A stretch of DNA of 15,147 nucleotides from Candidatus Poseidoniia archaeon (lineage in GTDB: Archaea; Thermoplasmatota; Poseidoniia; MGIII; CG-Epi1), in contig JAPYSZ010000013.1 in the NCBI GenBank assembly GCA_029941645.1, positions 1 through 15,147 on the forward strand. The letters are read 5' to 3'. The first letter of the stretch is position 1. Every line of letters begins with the position of its first letter. Both the position numbers and the translations under genes were made by a program. Positions 1 through 7,215 of this stretch are shown piece after piece. The notes beneath the pieces are model-generated. The model made no database searches. It saw only the letters and a list, made by a program, of their open reading frames with translations, and was not told the DNA's origin.

Positions 1-264
1 AGCCATAGATGCCGCATTAGCGTAACCATAATCGGAATCTGACCCACCTACACTATCGCTAACAACCCAGAGACTGAAATAAAATGAAACAATTAAAACA
101 GAAAATATCGTATTTCCAAGGTCATAAAAGGCCCAAGAAAAAATACTAAACATTGAAGCTTTTGTTGTTATACTTTCTCTAGGTTTCTTTCTTTCTTCGT
201 TAAAATCCTTCAATTTTTCTTTAATCTTCTTTGGCGCATTGAGTATTCTCTTAGTGCGACTCAT
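1..264 (-). CDS. MFS transporter, UMF1/Atg22-like, N-terminal part (cut by window edge)
   Basis: This is the first 88 codons of a second major facilitator transporter; the rest lies beyond position 1. It starts at an ATG (262-264), only 2 nt after the TAG stop of the upstream transporter, so the two are surely co-transcribed. Residues 1-32 are strongly basic (many Lys and Arg) and should be cytoplasmic. They lead into a first membrane segment around residues 38-60 that begins with 'WAFYDLGNT'. This matches the aromatic-Asp-x-(Ala/Gly)-Asn/Lys-(Ser/Thr) signature opening TM1 in UMF1/Atg22-type transporters and parallels 'YYDWGKSAF' in the neighbouring gene. After TM1 comes a Ser/Gly/Asp-rich loop with 'SDSVGGSDSDYGY'. 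The substrate is unknown. The family call rests on one helix plus the tandem context, so it is good but not certain. Confidence 0.8.
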   Translation of the reverse strand, partial: MSRTKRILNAPKKIKEKLKDFNEERKKPRESITTKASMFSIFSWAFYDLGNTIFSVLIVSFYFSLWVVSDSVGGSDSDYGYANAASMA

Positions 265-266
265 GT

Positions 267-2090
267 CTATTCTTGGTTCTGTTCAGATTCCAATGATTCA
301 GCAACCGCTTCCCTGAGAAGTTTATCCTCAGCTCTAGCATCCTCACGTCCTGCCTCAATATCGACAAAGTAAAGCAATACAGCACCAATCAAAATTATAA
401 CTGATATACTTAGTATTCCAACACGACTATCAAATGCAGTAGTCATTCCAAAATAAATGAAAGGACCCATAAAAGCGGCCACTTTTCCAAAGAATCCAAA
501 GAAACCAAAGAATTCCGTACTACGAGTTTCAGGTATAATCTGACCAAATATACTACGTGCTAAACCCTGTGAACCACCCAGTAGAGTGCCCATCATACAT
601 CCTAAAAGCAAAAATTGAAAGAAAACTGAGAAGCCAATTGGGGCCCAAATGTTGTCTCTTGCCCAGATCGGTATCGAATCAATAACGCCATCTCCTAGAC
701 TAGAAGGATGATTGACTCCTACATTATTTTTCCCATCAAGATTTCCATCCTTTATGCTAACACTAAATCTTGATTTATCTGTGGATGATAAGAAAGTCTC
801 TATTTCTGAATCTGAATAATCAACTTGTTTCAAATAGGGTTCAGCTTCTTCATCTCCATAATTCCAAGAGCTTGTCTCGGTTTTATCACTGTATTCAACA
901 GGAAGATATCCAGCCCACGCAGAAGCCCAAGACTGTTCATCAAATTCCTTTTCTTCATAATCAAGTTTCTGTGCAATGTCAGGAGCATACCATGACGCAT
1001 GTACCTCGTATACATTATCTGTAGAATTCCAATCGTAAAGAATATCATATTCTTCGTGCTCTTCTAACTCAAGCGGTGAAAAAGAAAGTGCTGCAAAACA
1101 CAAAAACACCCATCCAATAATTGAAAAACTAAGTGCTTTCTTAGTACCTACTGTCTCAGCCAATTTAGTAAATGCTAACGCTGAAGGCGCAGCGACAAAC
1201 TGAATAGCTAAAATAGTGATTATCAGTTCCGTAGTGCTTACTCCAAGGACTACAGTTCCAAAAACACCCCCAAGAGCTGTAACTGTGTTTATTCCATCAA
1301 TGAAAAAGAAATAAGCAAGCATGTACAAAAATAATGATGGAAATCTTTTGACATCTCTTAATGTCTGGCCGACTTCCTTAATTGCAAACCTTGCAGCCTT
1401 CAAAAATTTAAGTTTTTCCATCTCATTTTCAATAGGTGGTTCAGGGACCCAAAGGAATGTCAATAATGCAAACCCATACCACCATATTCCTGATGTAGCC
1501 ATACAGAAGGGGATTACCCAATCGTTATCGGTACCAACACCCATAACTAATCCCAAATGAATAACCAATAAAATTCCACCACCAAAATAACCAAAAGCAA
1601 ATGCTCTGTTAGATATATCATCCATCTCATCTTCTTCACCCATGTGTGGTAAAAGTGCATTGTAAAAGACGCCAGCACCATTCAAACCGATATTAGCAAA
1701 AAGAAACATTACCATCAACCAAATCCACTGGACACTAACTGGGAAAAGTGGAGCAAACGCCAGAAGGAAAGTCGCTCCGGCACCTACGTATGTTAGAATC
1801 TTAAGCCATTTTATCTTTATCAATCTGCGATCTGCTATGACTCCAAATGGTGGACTGAAAACAGCTACAAGTAAAGTAGCTATAGCTACGGAAAGTGACC
1901 ACACTGCATCTGCAGTCATTTCTATTGAGCCTATTGTTGTAGTAAGTCCATTAGCCTCAAGAAACAAATATGTAAACCAAGCTGGGAGAATTGCTACTGT
2001 AACACTAGTTTCAAATGCTGATTTTCCCCAATCATAATAACAATAACCCCGTATTTTTTTGCTCTGAGTTTTAAATAATTCCAAAACCAT
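267..2090 (-). CDS. MFS transporter, UMF1/Atg22-like, with large acidic loop insertion
   Basis: This is a complete membrane transporter of about 607 residues in the UMF1/Atg22 branch of the major facilitator superfamily. Family signs are the TM1 opening 'YYDWGKSAFET' near residue 18 and the C-terminal stretch 'RSIFGQIIPETRSTEFFGFF' near residues 512-531, which is typical of UMF1 proteins. Many hydrophobic segments are visible. Residues about 338-482 form a long polar, acidic insertion rich in Asp, Glu, Trp and Tyr, between one hydrophobic segment and the helix starting 'WAPIGFSVFF'; it explains the length above the usual 400-480 residues. The C-terminus is acidic. I chose the ATG at 2090. A longer frame could begin at a TTG at 2099, but the ATG sits about 30 nt after a possible TATA element, fitting a leaderless transcript. 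Substrate unknown; Atg22 relatives export amino acids, but that should not be transferred here. Confidence 0.9.
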   Translation of the reverse strand: MVLELFKTQSKKIRGYCYYDWGKSAFETSVTVAILPAWFTYLFLEANGLTTTIGSIEMTADAVWSLSVAIATLLVAVFSPPFGVIADRRLIKIKWLKILTYVGAGATFLLAFAPLFPVSVQWIWLMVMFLFANIGLNGAGVFYNALLPHMGEEDEMDDISNRAFAFGYFGGGILLVIHLGLVMGVGTDNDWVIPFCMATSGIWWYGFALLTFLWVPEPPIENEMEKLKFLKAARFAIKEVGQTLRDVKRFPSLFLYMLAYFFFIDGINTVTALGGVFGTVVLGVSTTELIITILAIQFVAAPSALAFTKLAETVGTKKALSFSIIGWVFLCFAALSFSPLELEEHEEYDILYDWNSTDNVYEVHASWYAPDIAQKLDYEEKEFDEQSWASAWAGYLPVEYSDKTETSSWNYGDEEAEPYLKQVDYSDSEIETFLSSTDKSRFSVSIKDGNLDGKNNVGVNHPSSLGDGVIDSIPIWARDNIWAPIGFSVFFQFLLLGCMMGTLLGGSQGLARSIFGQIIPETRSTEFFGFFGFFGKVAAFMGPFIYFGMTTAFDSRVGILSISVIILIGAVLLYFVDIEAGREDARAEDKLLREAVAESLESEQNQE

Positions 2091-2114
2091 TGTAATCAAA
2101 TAGTCATTAGCTGG

Positions 2115-2126
2115 TAGTTAAAAAGT
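2115..2126 (-). promoter_or_regulatory. possible archaeal TATA element for the transporter pair
   Basis: On the minus strand the 69-nt gap before the transporter ATG at 2090 contains the AT-rich string 'TTACTTTTTAAC'. Its centre lies about 30 nt upstream of the ATG, where a TATA box would sit for a leaderless or nearly leaderless mRNA. No Shine-Dalgarno-like purine stretch precedes the ATG, which agrees with leaderless initiation. The element is weak and the background is AT-rich, so this is a positional guess. Confidence 0.3.
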
Positions 2127-2143
2127 AAATGACCTATGTGTTT

Positions 2144-2158
2144 CTGTAAAAAAAACAG
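2144..2158 (-). terminator. U-tract terminator after the GMP synthase glutaminase gene
   Basis: Two nucleotides beyond the TGA stop of the glutaminase gene, the minus strand reads CTG, eight T's, then ACAG. An uninterrupted T-run in the non-template strand just after a stop codon is the usual form of archaeal intrinsic termination. The flanking CTG/CAG could pair, but the stem is only 3 bp and probably irrelevant. A shorter T5 run follows about 25 nt later. Both fit an end to the transketolase-glutaminase transcript before the transporter genes. Confidence 0.6.
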
Positions 2159-2159
2159 C

Positions 2160-2753
2160 TCATTCTTCATTCCATTCCAAGGCTTTATTCAAAAAATTCT
2201 GGAACAGTTCAGAACCATATTCTGTGTGTTCTACTTCAGGATGATATTGAACTCCCGCATAAGGCAATGTTTCATGCTGTATAACCTGAACTTGACAAGC
2301 ATCTGACGATGCTAATAATTTGAAACCACTTGGCATTTCATGAACCTCATCATTATGCGACTCCCAGACATTGAACTCCTTTGGGAAACCGGCTAGAATC
2401 CAACCTTCATCAATTAAAGTCAATAGTGATGAACCAAATTCAGGTATTTCAGCAGGTCCTGCTTTACCACCAAAATGAGTAGTCATATACTGATGTCCTA
2501 CACAAATACCCAATATTGGCCACTTATTGGAATCAATATACTCCGAAGTTAAACCCAATGCCTCTGATTCAGTCTCAATTCGTGGAGCTCCACCGGAAAG
2601 CACTAGTGCTTTGAATCTCTCTAACTTGTCTATTGGGGTAACATTAGAAACTATTTCAGCTCTACATCCCAAATAATTGAGAACACGATACTCTCTGTGT
2701 GTCCATTGCCCTCCGTTATCGACAACAGCCACTGGGAAATTCTCGTAAGACAT
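2160..2753 (-). CDS. guaAA: GMP synthase, glutamine amidotransferase subunit (subunit A)
   Basis: This is a 197-residue class I glutamine amidotransferase. It hydrolyses glutamine and channels ammonia to the separate ATP-pyrophosphatase subunit that converts XMP to GMP, the last step of guanine nucleotide synthesis. Visible features are the archaeal N-terminal hallmark 'VDNGGQWTHR' (residues 11-20), the oxyanion segment 'LSGGAPRIE' (52-60), the nucleophile elbow 'GICVGHQ' with Cys84, and 'GVQYHPEVEHTEYG' with His171 and Glu173 completing the triad. The subunit is stand-alone, as in archaea; bacteria and eukaryotes usually fuse it to the synthetase. The partner subunit is not in this window. 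Its ATG overlaps the transketolase stop by 1 nt (TAATG), so translation is probably coupled. A T-run follows the TGA stop. The length is normal and the triad intact. Confidence 0.95.
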   Translation of the reverse strand: MSYENFPVAVVDNGGQWTHREYRVLNYLGCRAEIVSNVTPIDKLERFKALVLSGGAPRIETESEALGLTSEYIDSNKWPILGICVGHQYMTTHFGGKAGPAEIPEFGSSLLTLIDEGWILAGFPKEFNVWESHNDEVHEMPSGFKLLASSDACQVQVIQHETLPYAGVQYHPEVEHTEYGSELFQNFLNKALEWNEE

Positions 2754-5074
2754 TAATCTAAGTTTGGCACTTGCTTGTTAAGCTTTTCTAATCGACTCTT
2801 TCTTTCAGAAGTAAATTTTTCTATTGCACTTAAGACCCAACGTGGACTAAGATGGGCCTCATCTATAATTTCATCAAGGCTTCCACCGGTTCTCCAATTA
2901 TTATCCCAATCCGGTGACACCGAATATTCTGAAACAACACGATTTGAAATCCAATTGTTCATTATTTTAAGACTTGTATTTGTAACAACCATAGAATCTG
3001 CCCATTCTTTTTCAGAAATAATTGAATCTTGGTATGACTGGCTCTGTCTCCTGAATAATTCCCATGATATTGCTGAAACAATCTTTATATTGTGTTTAGA
3101 TCCTAATTCCTCTAGAATTGAAATTATTGTATTTGTGGAACTAGTTCCTCTGACAATTACAACACCTTCTCTAGGCCGTGAATCATAATCTCTTATCAAA
3201 TACGCACCTTTTGAAGCATCTAAATGACTAGCAATACCCAATTTTTCTCTATCAGGTACCTCTATTGCTGGTCTTGTTAGATGTAAGGCTACTATTGGTA
3301 CGTCTGTAGCAAGGGCTGCAGCTAATGCAGGTGCAACATCATTATGTTCCCAAGGATGTAAATTAATTATGTGACCTGTAGGAAATAACTGTGTAACTCC
3401 AGGTGCAAATATACCAAAATGGGTACGACTATCTTCTGCCGTTTCAGGGCCTGAATGGCCAGCAATCCACAACAATTTTCCAACTTTAATTTGCGAATCT
3501 TGAGCAATTTGACTAAATAATCTAATTGGACCGTATTTCAGATAACTAAAGGACCCATAAGTGCTGAATGAGCCTATGAACCCGTTGTATTGCTCTAAAG
3601 TATCTTTATTGAAATTTACCGTAGATAATCCTGCCATCATTCCTGCATTTGTAAATTCAGTTATACCTTGGGGCATCAATGGTGAATTAGGATTTTTCTC
3701 CTTATCATACATTCCTAAATCTTCGGCATCTCCCCAACCCTTTGCAAAACCTGAAATATTTGTAGAATCGGCCAAATCTGCAGACATTGCCACAAACAGA
3801 GGCCTTCCATGCTTTTGTCGACTATGAGTATTTAACCAAGATGCAATCTTAGAAAAGCCAACACGATTAGGAATCTTAGTTCCTGATTCAACAAATAATT
3901 CATCAGGATAATTCTCAAAATCAAAGAGTGCTTTGTCGTTAATAGGATTGGAATCAGATATTGAACAACCCTCTATTGTATCAGGTACCGAATCACCCAA
4001 TTCAACTAAACGATCAGCCAAATAATCAACTAATTCTTGATTGTCATGTAATACTGAAATGACCTTCTCAAAATATGATGTTGCCTGTTTAACCTGTTCT
4101 TCACGTGTTTCGGCTGCTGATTCCCCAAAATCGGTAAATGAAATATTGTGTTTTTCAGCAAAATCATTCTTAGTTTGCCAAAATAATTCAGAATTACGTT
4201 TGTGTGGTGCTCCATGTGATTTTTCATCAAAAATATGATATCCGCGCCCTTTCCTAGATTTAGCATAAATCATTTTAGGAATATTAGGCTTTGAATTACC
4301 TACTAATAAATCGTAATAAGCTTCTGTAAATGATGACCAATCTTCGTTATCATCAGTCCCTTCAACATGCCAACCACTAGTCTCAAACAATTCTTGAGGT
4401 GTAGATTTTACTATAGAACTAAACGGACGACTATCTATTCCATAGTCATTCCAATCTATGTAATAAATTATATTTCCAAGACCAAGACCCCAAGCTGAAT
4501 TCAACGTCTCATGTGTGGCGCCAGTACTCAAACCACCTTCTCCTTCAAATGCAAAAACCTTGACCTGATCAGTTCCAGCCAATTTATGTGCTAAAGCTTC
4601 TCCAGCCGCTGGTGGTGAACCATGGCCACTTGGACCTGTATTGAACTTGAAAAAAAGTGTCTTACCTTCCATTTCAGCATGTCCTGGTAATCCTTTATTC
4701 TTACGAAGAGTAAGTAAATCCTCCCAAACCAATTGAAATTCTTTACTGTTTCGAGCTTGATACTTTGAATTTCCAGTTTGCATATATTTTAATCTTAATG
4801 CCTCATTAAGGATTGCTAATGTTGCATATACCATAGGATTATCGTGACCTGCAACTAAAACAAACCTGTCTGCAAAGCGCTTTGTTGGATCTCTAATATC
4901 CCATCGCATAGCGCCTGATAAAAGCGTAATTAACATTCCATGAACTTTAGAACGAGAACCACCTGGATGTCCACTTTGGCTTAGATTAAGAGTAATATCT
5001 ATACATTGATCAATTAAATCTTTTGTAATTTCCCAATATTCGTAATTATTTTTTAATTTAGAAGGGCTATCCAT
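2753..5074 (-). CDS. tkt: transketolase-like ThDP enzyme, full length
   Basis: This 773-residue protein has all three transketolase regions in one chain: ThDP pyrophosphate-binding domain (about 1-300), pyrimidine-binding domain (about 400-600) and C-terminal domain. Transketolase moves two-carbon ketol units between sugar phosphates. Visible landmarks are 'SGHPGGS' (His36), 'GHDNP' (His77), 'GLPGHAE' (His132), 'SHGAP' (His287), the ThDP-activating glutamate in 'GITEFTNAG' (Glu473), and 'GHSGPETAEDSRTHFG' (His540, His552). The metal-binding GDG-x(n)-N motif is altered: residues 178-180 read Gly-Glu-Gly while Asn209 is kept. A linker at about 305-400 is not recognisable. At 773 residues it is longer than the typical 630-680, and unlike many archaeal transketolases it is not split in two genes. 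It starts with ATG and lies 40 nt after the operon's last gene. Transketolase is the best match, but the specificity could differ. Confidence 0.85.
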   Translation of the reverse strand: MDSPSKLKNNYEYWEITKDLIDQCIDITLNLSQSGHPGGSRSKVHGMLITLLSGAMRWDIRDPTKRFADRFVLVAGHDNPMVYATLAILNEALRLKYMQTGNSKYQARNSKEFQLVWEDLLTLRKNKGLPGHAEMEGKTLFFKFNTGPSGHGSPPAAGEALAHKLAGTDQVKVFAFEGEGGLSTGATHETLNSAWGLGLGNIIYYIDWNDYGIDSRPFSSIVKSTPQELFETSGWHVEGTDDNEDWSSFTEAYYDLLVGNSKPNIPKMIYAKSRKGRGYHIFDEKSHGAPHKRNSELFWQTKNDFAEKHNISFTDFGESAAETREEQVKQATSYFEKVISVLHDNQELVDYLADRLVELGDSVPDTIEGCSISDSNPINDKALFDFENYPDELFVESGTKIPNRVGFSKIASWLNTHSRQKHGRPLFVAMSADLADSTNISGFAKGWGDAEDLGMYDKEKNPNSPLMPQGITEFTNAGMMAGLSTVNFNKDTLEQYNGFIGSFSTYGSFSYLKYGPIRLFSQIAQDSQIKVGKLLWIAGHSGPETAEDSRTHFGIFAPGVTQLFPTGHIINLHPWEHNDVAPALAAALATDVPIVALHLTRPAIEVPDREKLGIASHLDASKGAYLIRDYDSRPREGVVIVRGTSSTNTIISILEELGSKHNIKIVSAISWELFRRQSQSYQDSIISEKEWADSMVVTNTSLKIMNNWISNRVVSEYSVSPDWDNNWRTGGSLDEIIDEAHLSPRWVLSAIEKFTSERKSRLEKLNKQVPNLD

Positions 5075-5114
5075 TCAGTTGAATACAGATAAGTGTGTTT
5101 TTGTAGTTTCTGCT

Positions 5115-5960
5115 TTAATCCTCGACCTGTCTAGCCAAATAGCCTCGAGAAAATAAGGTCTGAACTACCGCCCAAATCATGAAGAAGACCAAAACCGACA
5201 AGGCTTGACCATAGATTGTGTTAAATTCTACAGAATTACTAAAACTATCAGGAAGGAAACCACTAAGAAAATCATGGAAAAGGAATGCAATCGAAGTTAG
5301 GCCTGTTGTCAAAGCTAGAGTGACAACTAAAGTAACCAAGAACCACTGCAATACCATTTCATACTCTTTAGAATAATACATTACTCTAGCAAGACGGCTA
5401 TATCTTGTATGTCCATAACTTAATTCAATAAAAAGCATGAATGAAAAGACAAAACCAAGAATATAAATAATTTCATCATTAGTGTTACCTGATAAGCCAA
5501 GAGGCATGACTAGAACCAAAAATGCAGCCATAATCAGATTACCAATAGAATCTTGCCATATTCCAACTATTCCTACTGCTATTGGAAGACCCAACCAGAG
5601 CCAAAGAAACAATTGTTGTGTTACGTGGTAAGGAATTGCATCATATCCTCTAAATGAAGCAACAAATATCAATATGATTACTGTAAATAAAGATATTAAA
5701 GTATAATCATATACTTTTTTGTTAACGGTCAAGAAAACAAACATCGTGCCTGAAAAAAGTCCTACTAATATTCCTGCAAGTGCTGAATTATTAAGCTCAT
5801 CAAGAACATCCTGCCCATAGAGTCCAGAAATTATACCATCTATAGCCTTAAAGAAAAATGAATCTTCTACAGGATTTATTACATACGCAAGCCCTAAAGA
5901 CAATATTAATGAAAATGTGGAAATGGCTTGCATTAAAGACAAACTATTGTTAGTATTCAT
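5115..5960 (-). CDS. polytopic membrane protein of unknown function, last gene of MoxR/DUF58 operon
   Basis: I do not recognise this 281-residue protein. It has about eight hydrophobic segments, near residues 10-29, 58-78, 85-103, 115-134, 140-156, 163-181, 204-228 and 250-270. There is a basic patch with Tyr and Arg between segments six and seven (about 182-200, 'TRYSRLARVMYYSKEY'), which should face the cytoplasm. Loops are short, there is no signal for a soluble domain, and no cysteine or catalytic motif stands out. Its ATG overlaps the DUF58 stop by 1 nt (TAATG), so it is almost certainly translationally coupled to DUF58 and belongs to the same machine. A membrane anchor, channel or scaffold for the DUF58/MoxR complex is a reasonable guess from position only. 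Confidence 0.9.
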   Translation of the reverse strand: MNTNNSLSLMQAISTFSLILSLGLAYVINPVEDSFFFKAIDGIISGLYGQDVLDELNNSALAGILVGLFSGTMFVFLTVNKKVYDYTLISLFTVIILIFVASFRGYDAIPYHVTQQLFLWLWLGLPIAVGIVGIWQDSIGNLIMAAFLVLVMPLGLSGNTNDEIIYILGFVFSFMLFIELSYGHTRYSRLARVMYYSKEYEMVLQWFLVTLVVTLALTTGLTSIAFLFHDFLSGFLPDSFSNSVEFNTIYGQALSVLVFFMIWAVVQTLFSRGYLARQVED

Positions 5961-7207
5961 TAACGAATCACCTCAGCTAAAGATGTGGATAAGACCGTAT
6001 CTGGATTCCAGCGCATAGCTCTTGCACCAAGTGATCTTACTTCTGTAATCTTGTTGTCAAGTGATGCTGAAGCTGTAAAGTAAACTGTTGGAGATATTAT
6101 ACGTGAATCTCTGTCATAATCTAGAGTGTCTGGTGCAATAACAGTAAGTTTGAAGCCTCGAGCAGTAATTTCTCTGAGTGCAGTCGTGGATGTTGGATCA
6201 CTTTCAAGAGTAGAAATGACCATCACGGGAGATCTTGGAGTAAAATTACGAAGATCACCTAAGACCGTATGCAAACCTAAAGATCCTGCTGCTTTGACCT
6301 CAGCTAAAGCCGTCAAAATACGATAAAGATGCCTTTCTCCAGTATCTGGAGGAATTACATTCACAGTTTCTCCATATATTGTCAAACCTACTCTATTTCG
6401 AGATCTCAAAAAGAAGCTGGTTAACGCTGCTGCTCCTCTACATGAATAGTTTAATGGATTTCGGAGTATCGTCCCCGTTCCTGAAATTTCCCTTGCATCA
6501 AGAACCAGCATAAGATCTGAAATATCTTCTCTCTCAAACTGATTTACCATCAATTTTCTTGTCCGGCCGAAGACTCTCCAATTAATATTCTTAAAATCAT
6601 CACCAGGAAAATACTCTCTAATTCCATAAAACTCACCACTTGTTCCTATTCTCCTTATTGGCAATGCTCCCTGATACATTTTTGGAAAGTCCGTTGAAAG
6701 ATCAACACCTTCTATTTGTTCTATTTGTGGAAGAACTACTAAACTAGATTTTGATTGGATATCTGATTCGTAAAAAAATAAAAATGAAGGGTTGTAAATT
6801 CGAAGACGAGGATTTCCAAGCCTATATTGACCCCTAAGACGGCAGTTGACATTGTACTTGTTAATAACTAATTCATCCTTATGGAGCCTAATAATTGTAT
6901 GATTTGATCCATTATTGACCTCTATTTCTGAAGGTAAATTATCATAAATTTCTAGAAATCCGACAGACCTTCCTTTATTTTGGACTATTAAGTCAATACT
7001 AACATTACTGTTTTCAAAAACTTGATCGGAATCAAAACTGCGCGTGATTTTAACATCAATGGGTCTTGTATTAACCAGACTATGGACTGCAACAAAACCT
7101 AGAATTGTGGTACCTAATAGAAACAATTGAAGATTATTTATAAACGGAGCAAAGAGAACTAAAATAGTTCCAAGGCCAACATATACAACGGCCTTACGCG
7201 TCCACAT
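5960..7207 (-). CDS. DUF58 family protein (VWA-like, membrane-anchored)
   Basis: This 415-residue DUF58 protein is the usual partner of MoxR ATPases. The N-terminus has two closely spaced hydrophobic segments (about 7-21 and 26-44), a beta-rich region follows (about 50-160), then the DUF58 hallmark at about 191-227, including 'GIREYFPGDDFKNINWRVFG'. A VWA-like fold starts at 'LMLVLDARE' (232-240). The metal-site motif DxSxS of classical VWA domains is not seen after Asp237; the sequence runs Asp-Ala-Arg-Glu, so metal-dependent binding of that type may be lost. The gene begins with ATG 8 nt after the moxR stop and overlaps the next gene by 1 nt. In the family, DUF58 proteins are thought to work with MoxR in assembling or activating membrane or surface proteins; which substrate applies here is inference from the operon. 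Confidence 0.93.
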   Translation of the reverse strand: MWTRKAVVYVGLGTILVLFAPFINNLQLFLLGTTILGFVAVHSLVNTRPIDVKITRSFDSDQVFENSNVSIDLIVQNKGRSVGFLEIYDNLPSEIEVNNGSNHTIIRLHKDELVINKYNVNCRLRGQYRLGNPRLRIYNPSFLFFYESDIQSKSSLVVLPQIEQIEGVDLSTDFPKMYQGALPIRRIGTSGEFYGIREYFPGDDFKNINWRVFGRTRKLMVNQFEREDISDLMLVLDAREISGTGTILRNPLNYSCRGAAALTSFFLRSRNRVGLTIYGETVNVIPPDTGERHLYRILTALAEVKAAGSLGLHTVLGDLRNFTPRSPVMVISTLESDPTSTTALREITARGFKLTVIAPDTLDYDRDSRIISPTVYFTASASLDNKITEVRSLGARAMRWNPDTVLSTSLAEVIR

Positions 7208-7215
7208 TTTTCTTA

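Noticed and set aside
830..1048. Minus-strand frame of 72 codons within the transporter
   Set aside because: Out-of-frame shadow inside the acidic insertion, with no independent support.
2097..2099. TTG as the start of the transporter
   Set aside because: An ATG three codons later is the better start and fits a leaderless transcript; nothing favours the TTG.
2775..3188. Plus-strand frame of 137 codons opposite the transketolase-like gene
   Set aside because: Antisense to a well-supported conserved enzyme; composition is that of a mirror frame, with no family resemblance.
5075..5114. Possible promoter between the membrane protein gene and the transketolase-like gene
   Set aside because: The 40-nt gap has only a weak AT-rich string (CTTATC on the minus strand) about 15 nt from the ATG, too close for a TATA box of a leaderless transcript. 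Read-through from the operon above is equally likely.
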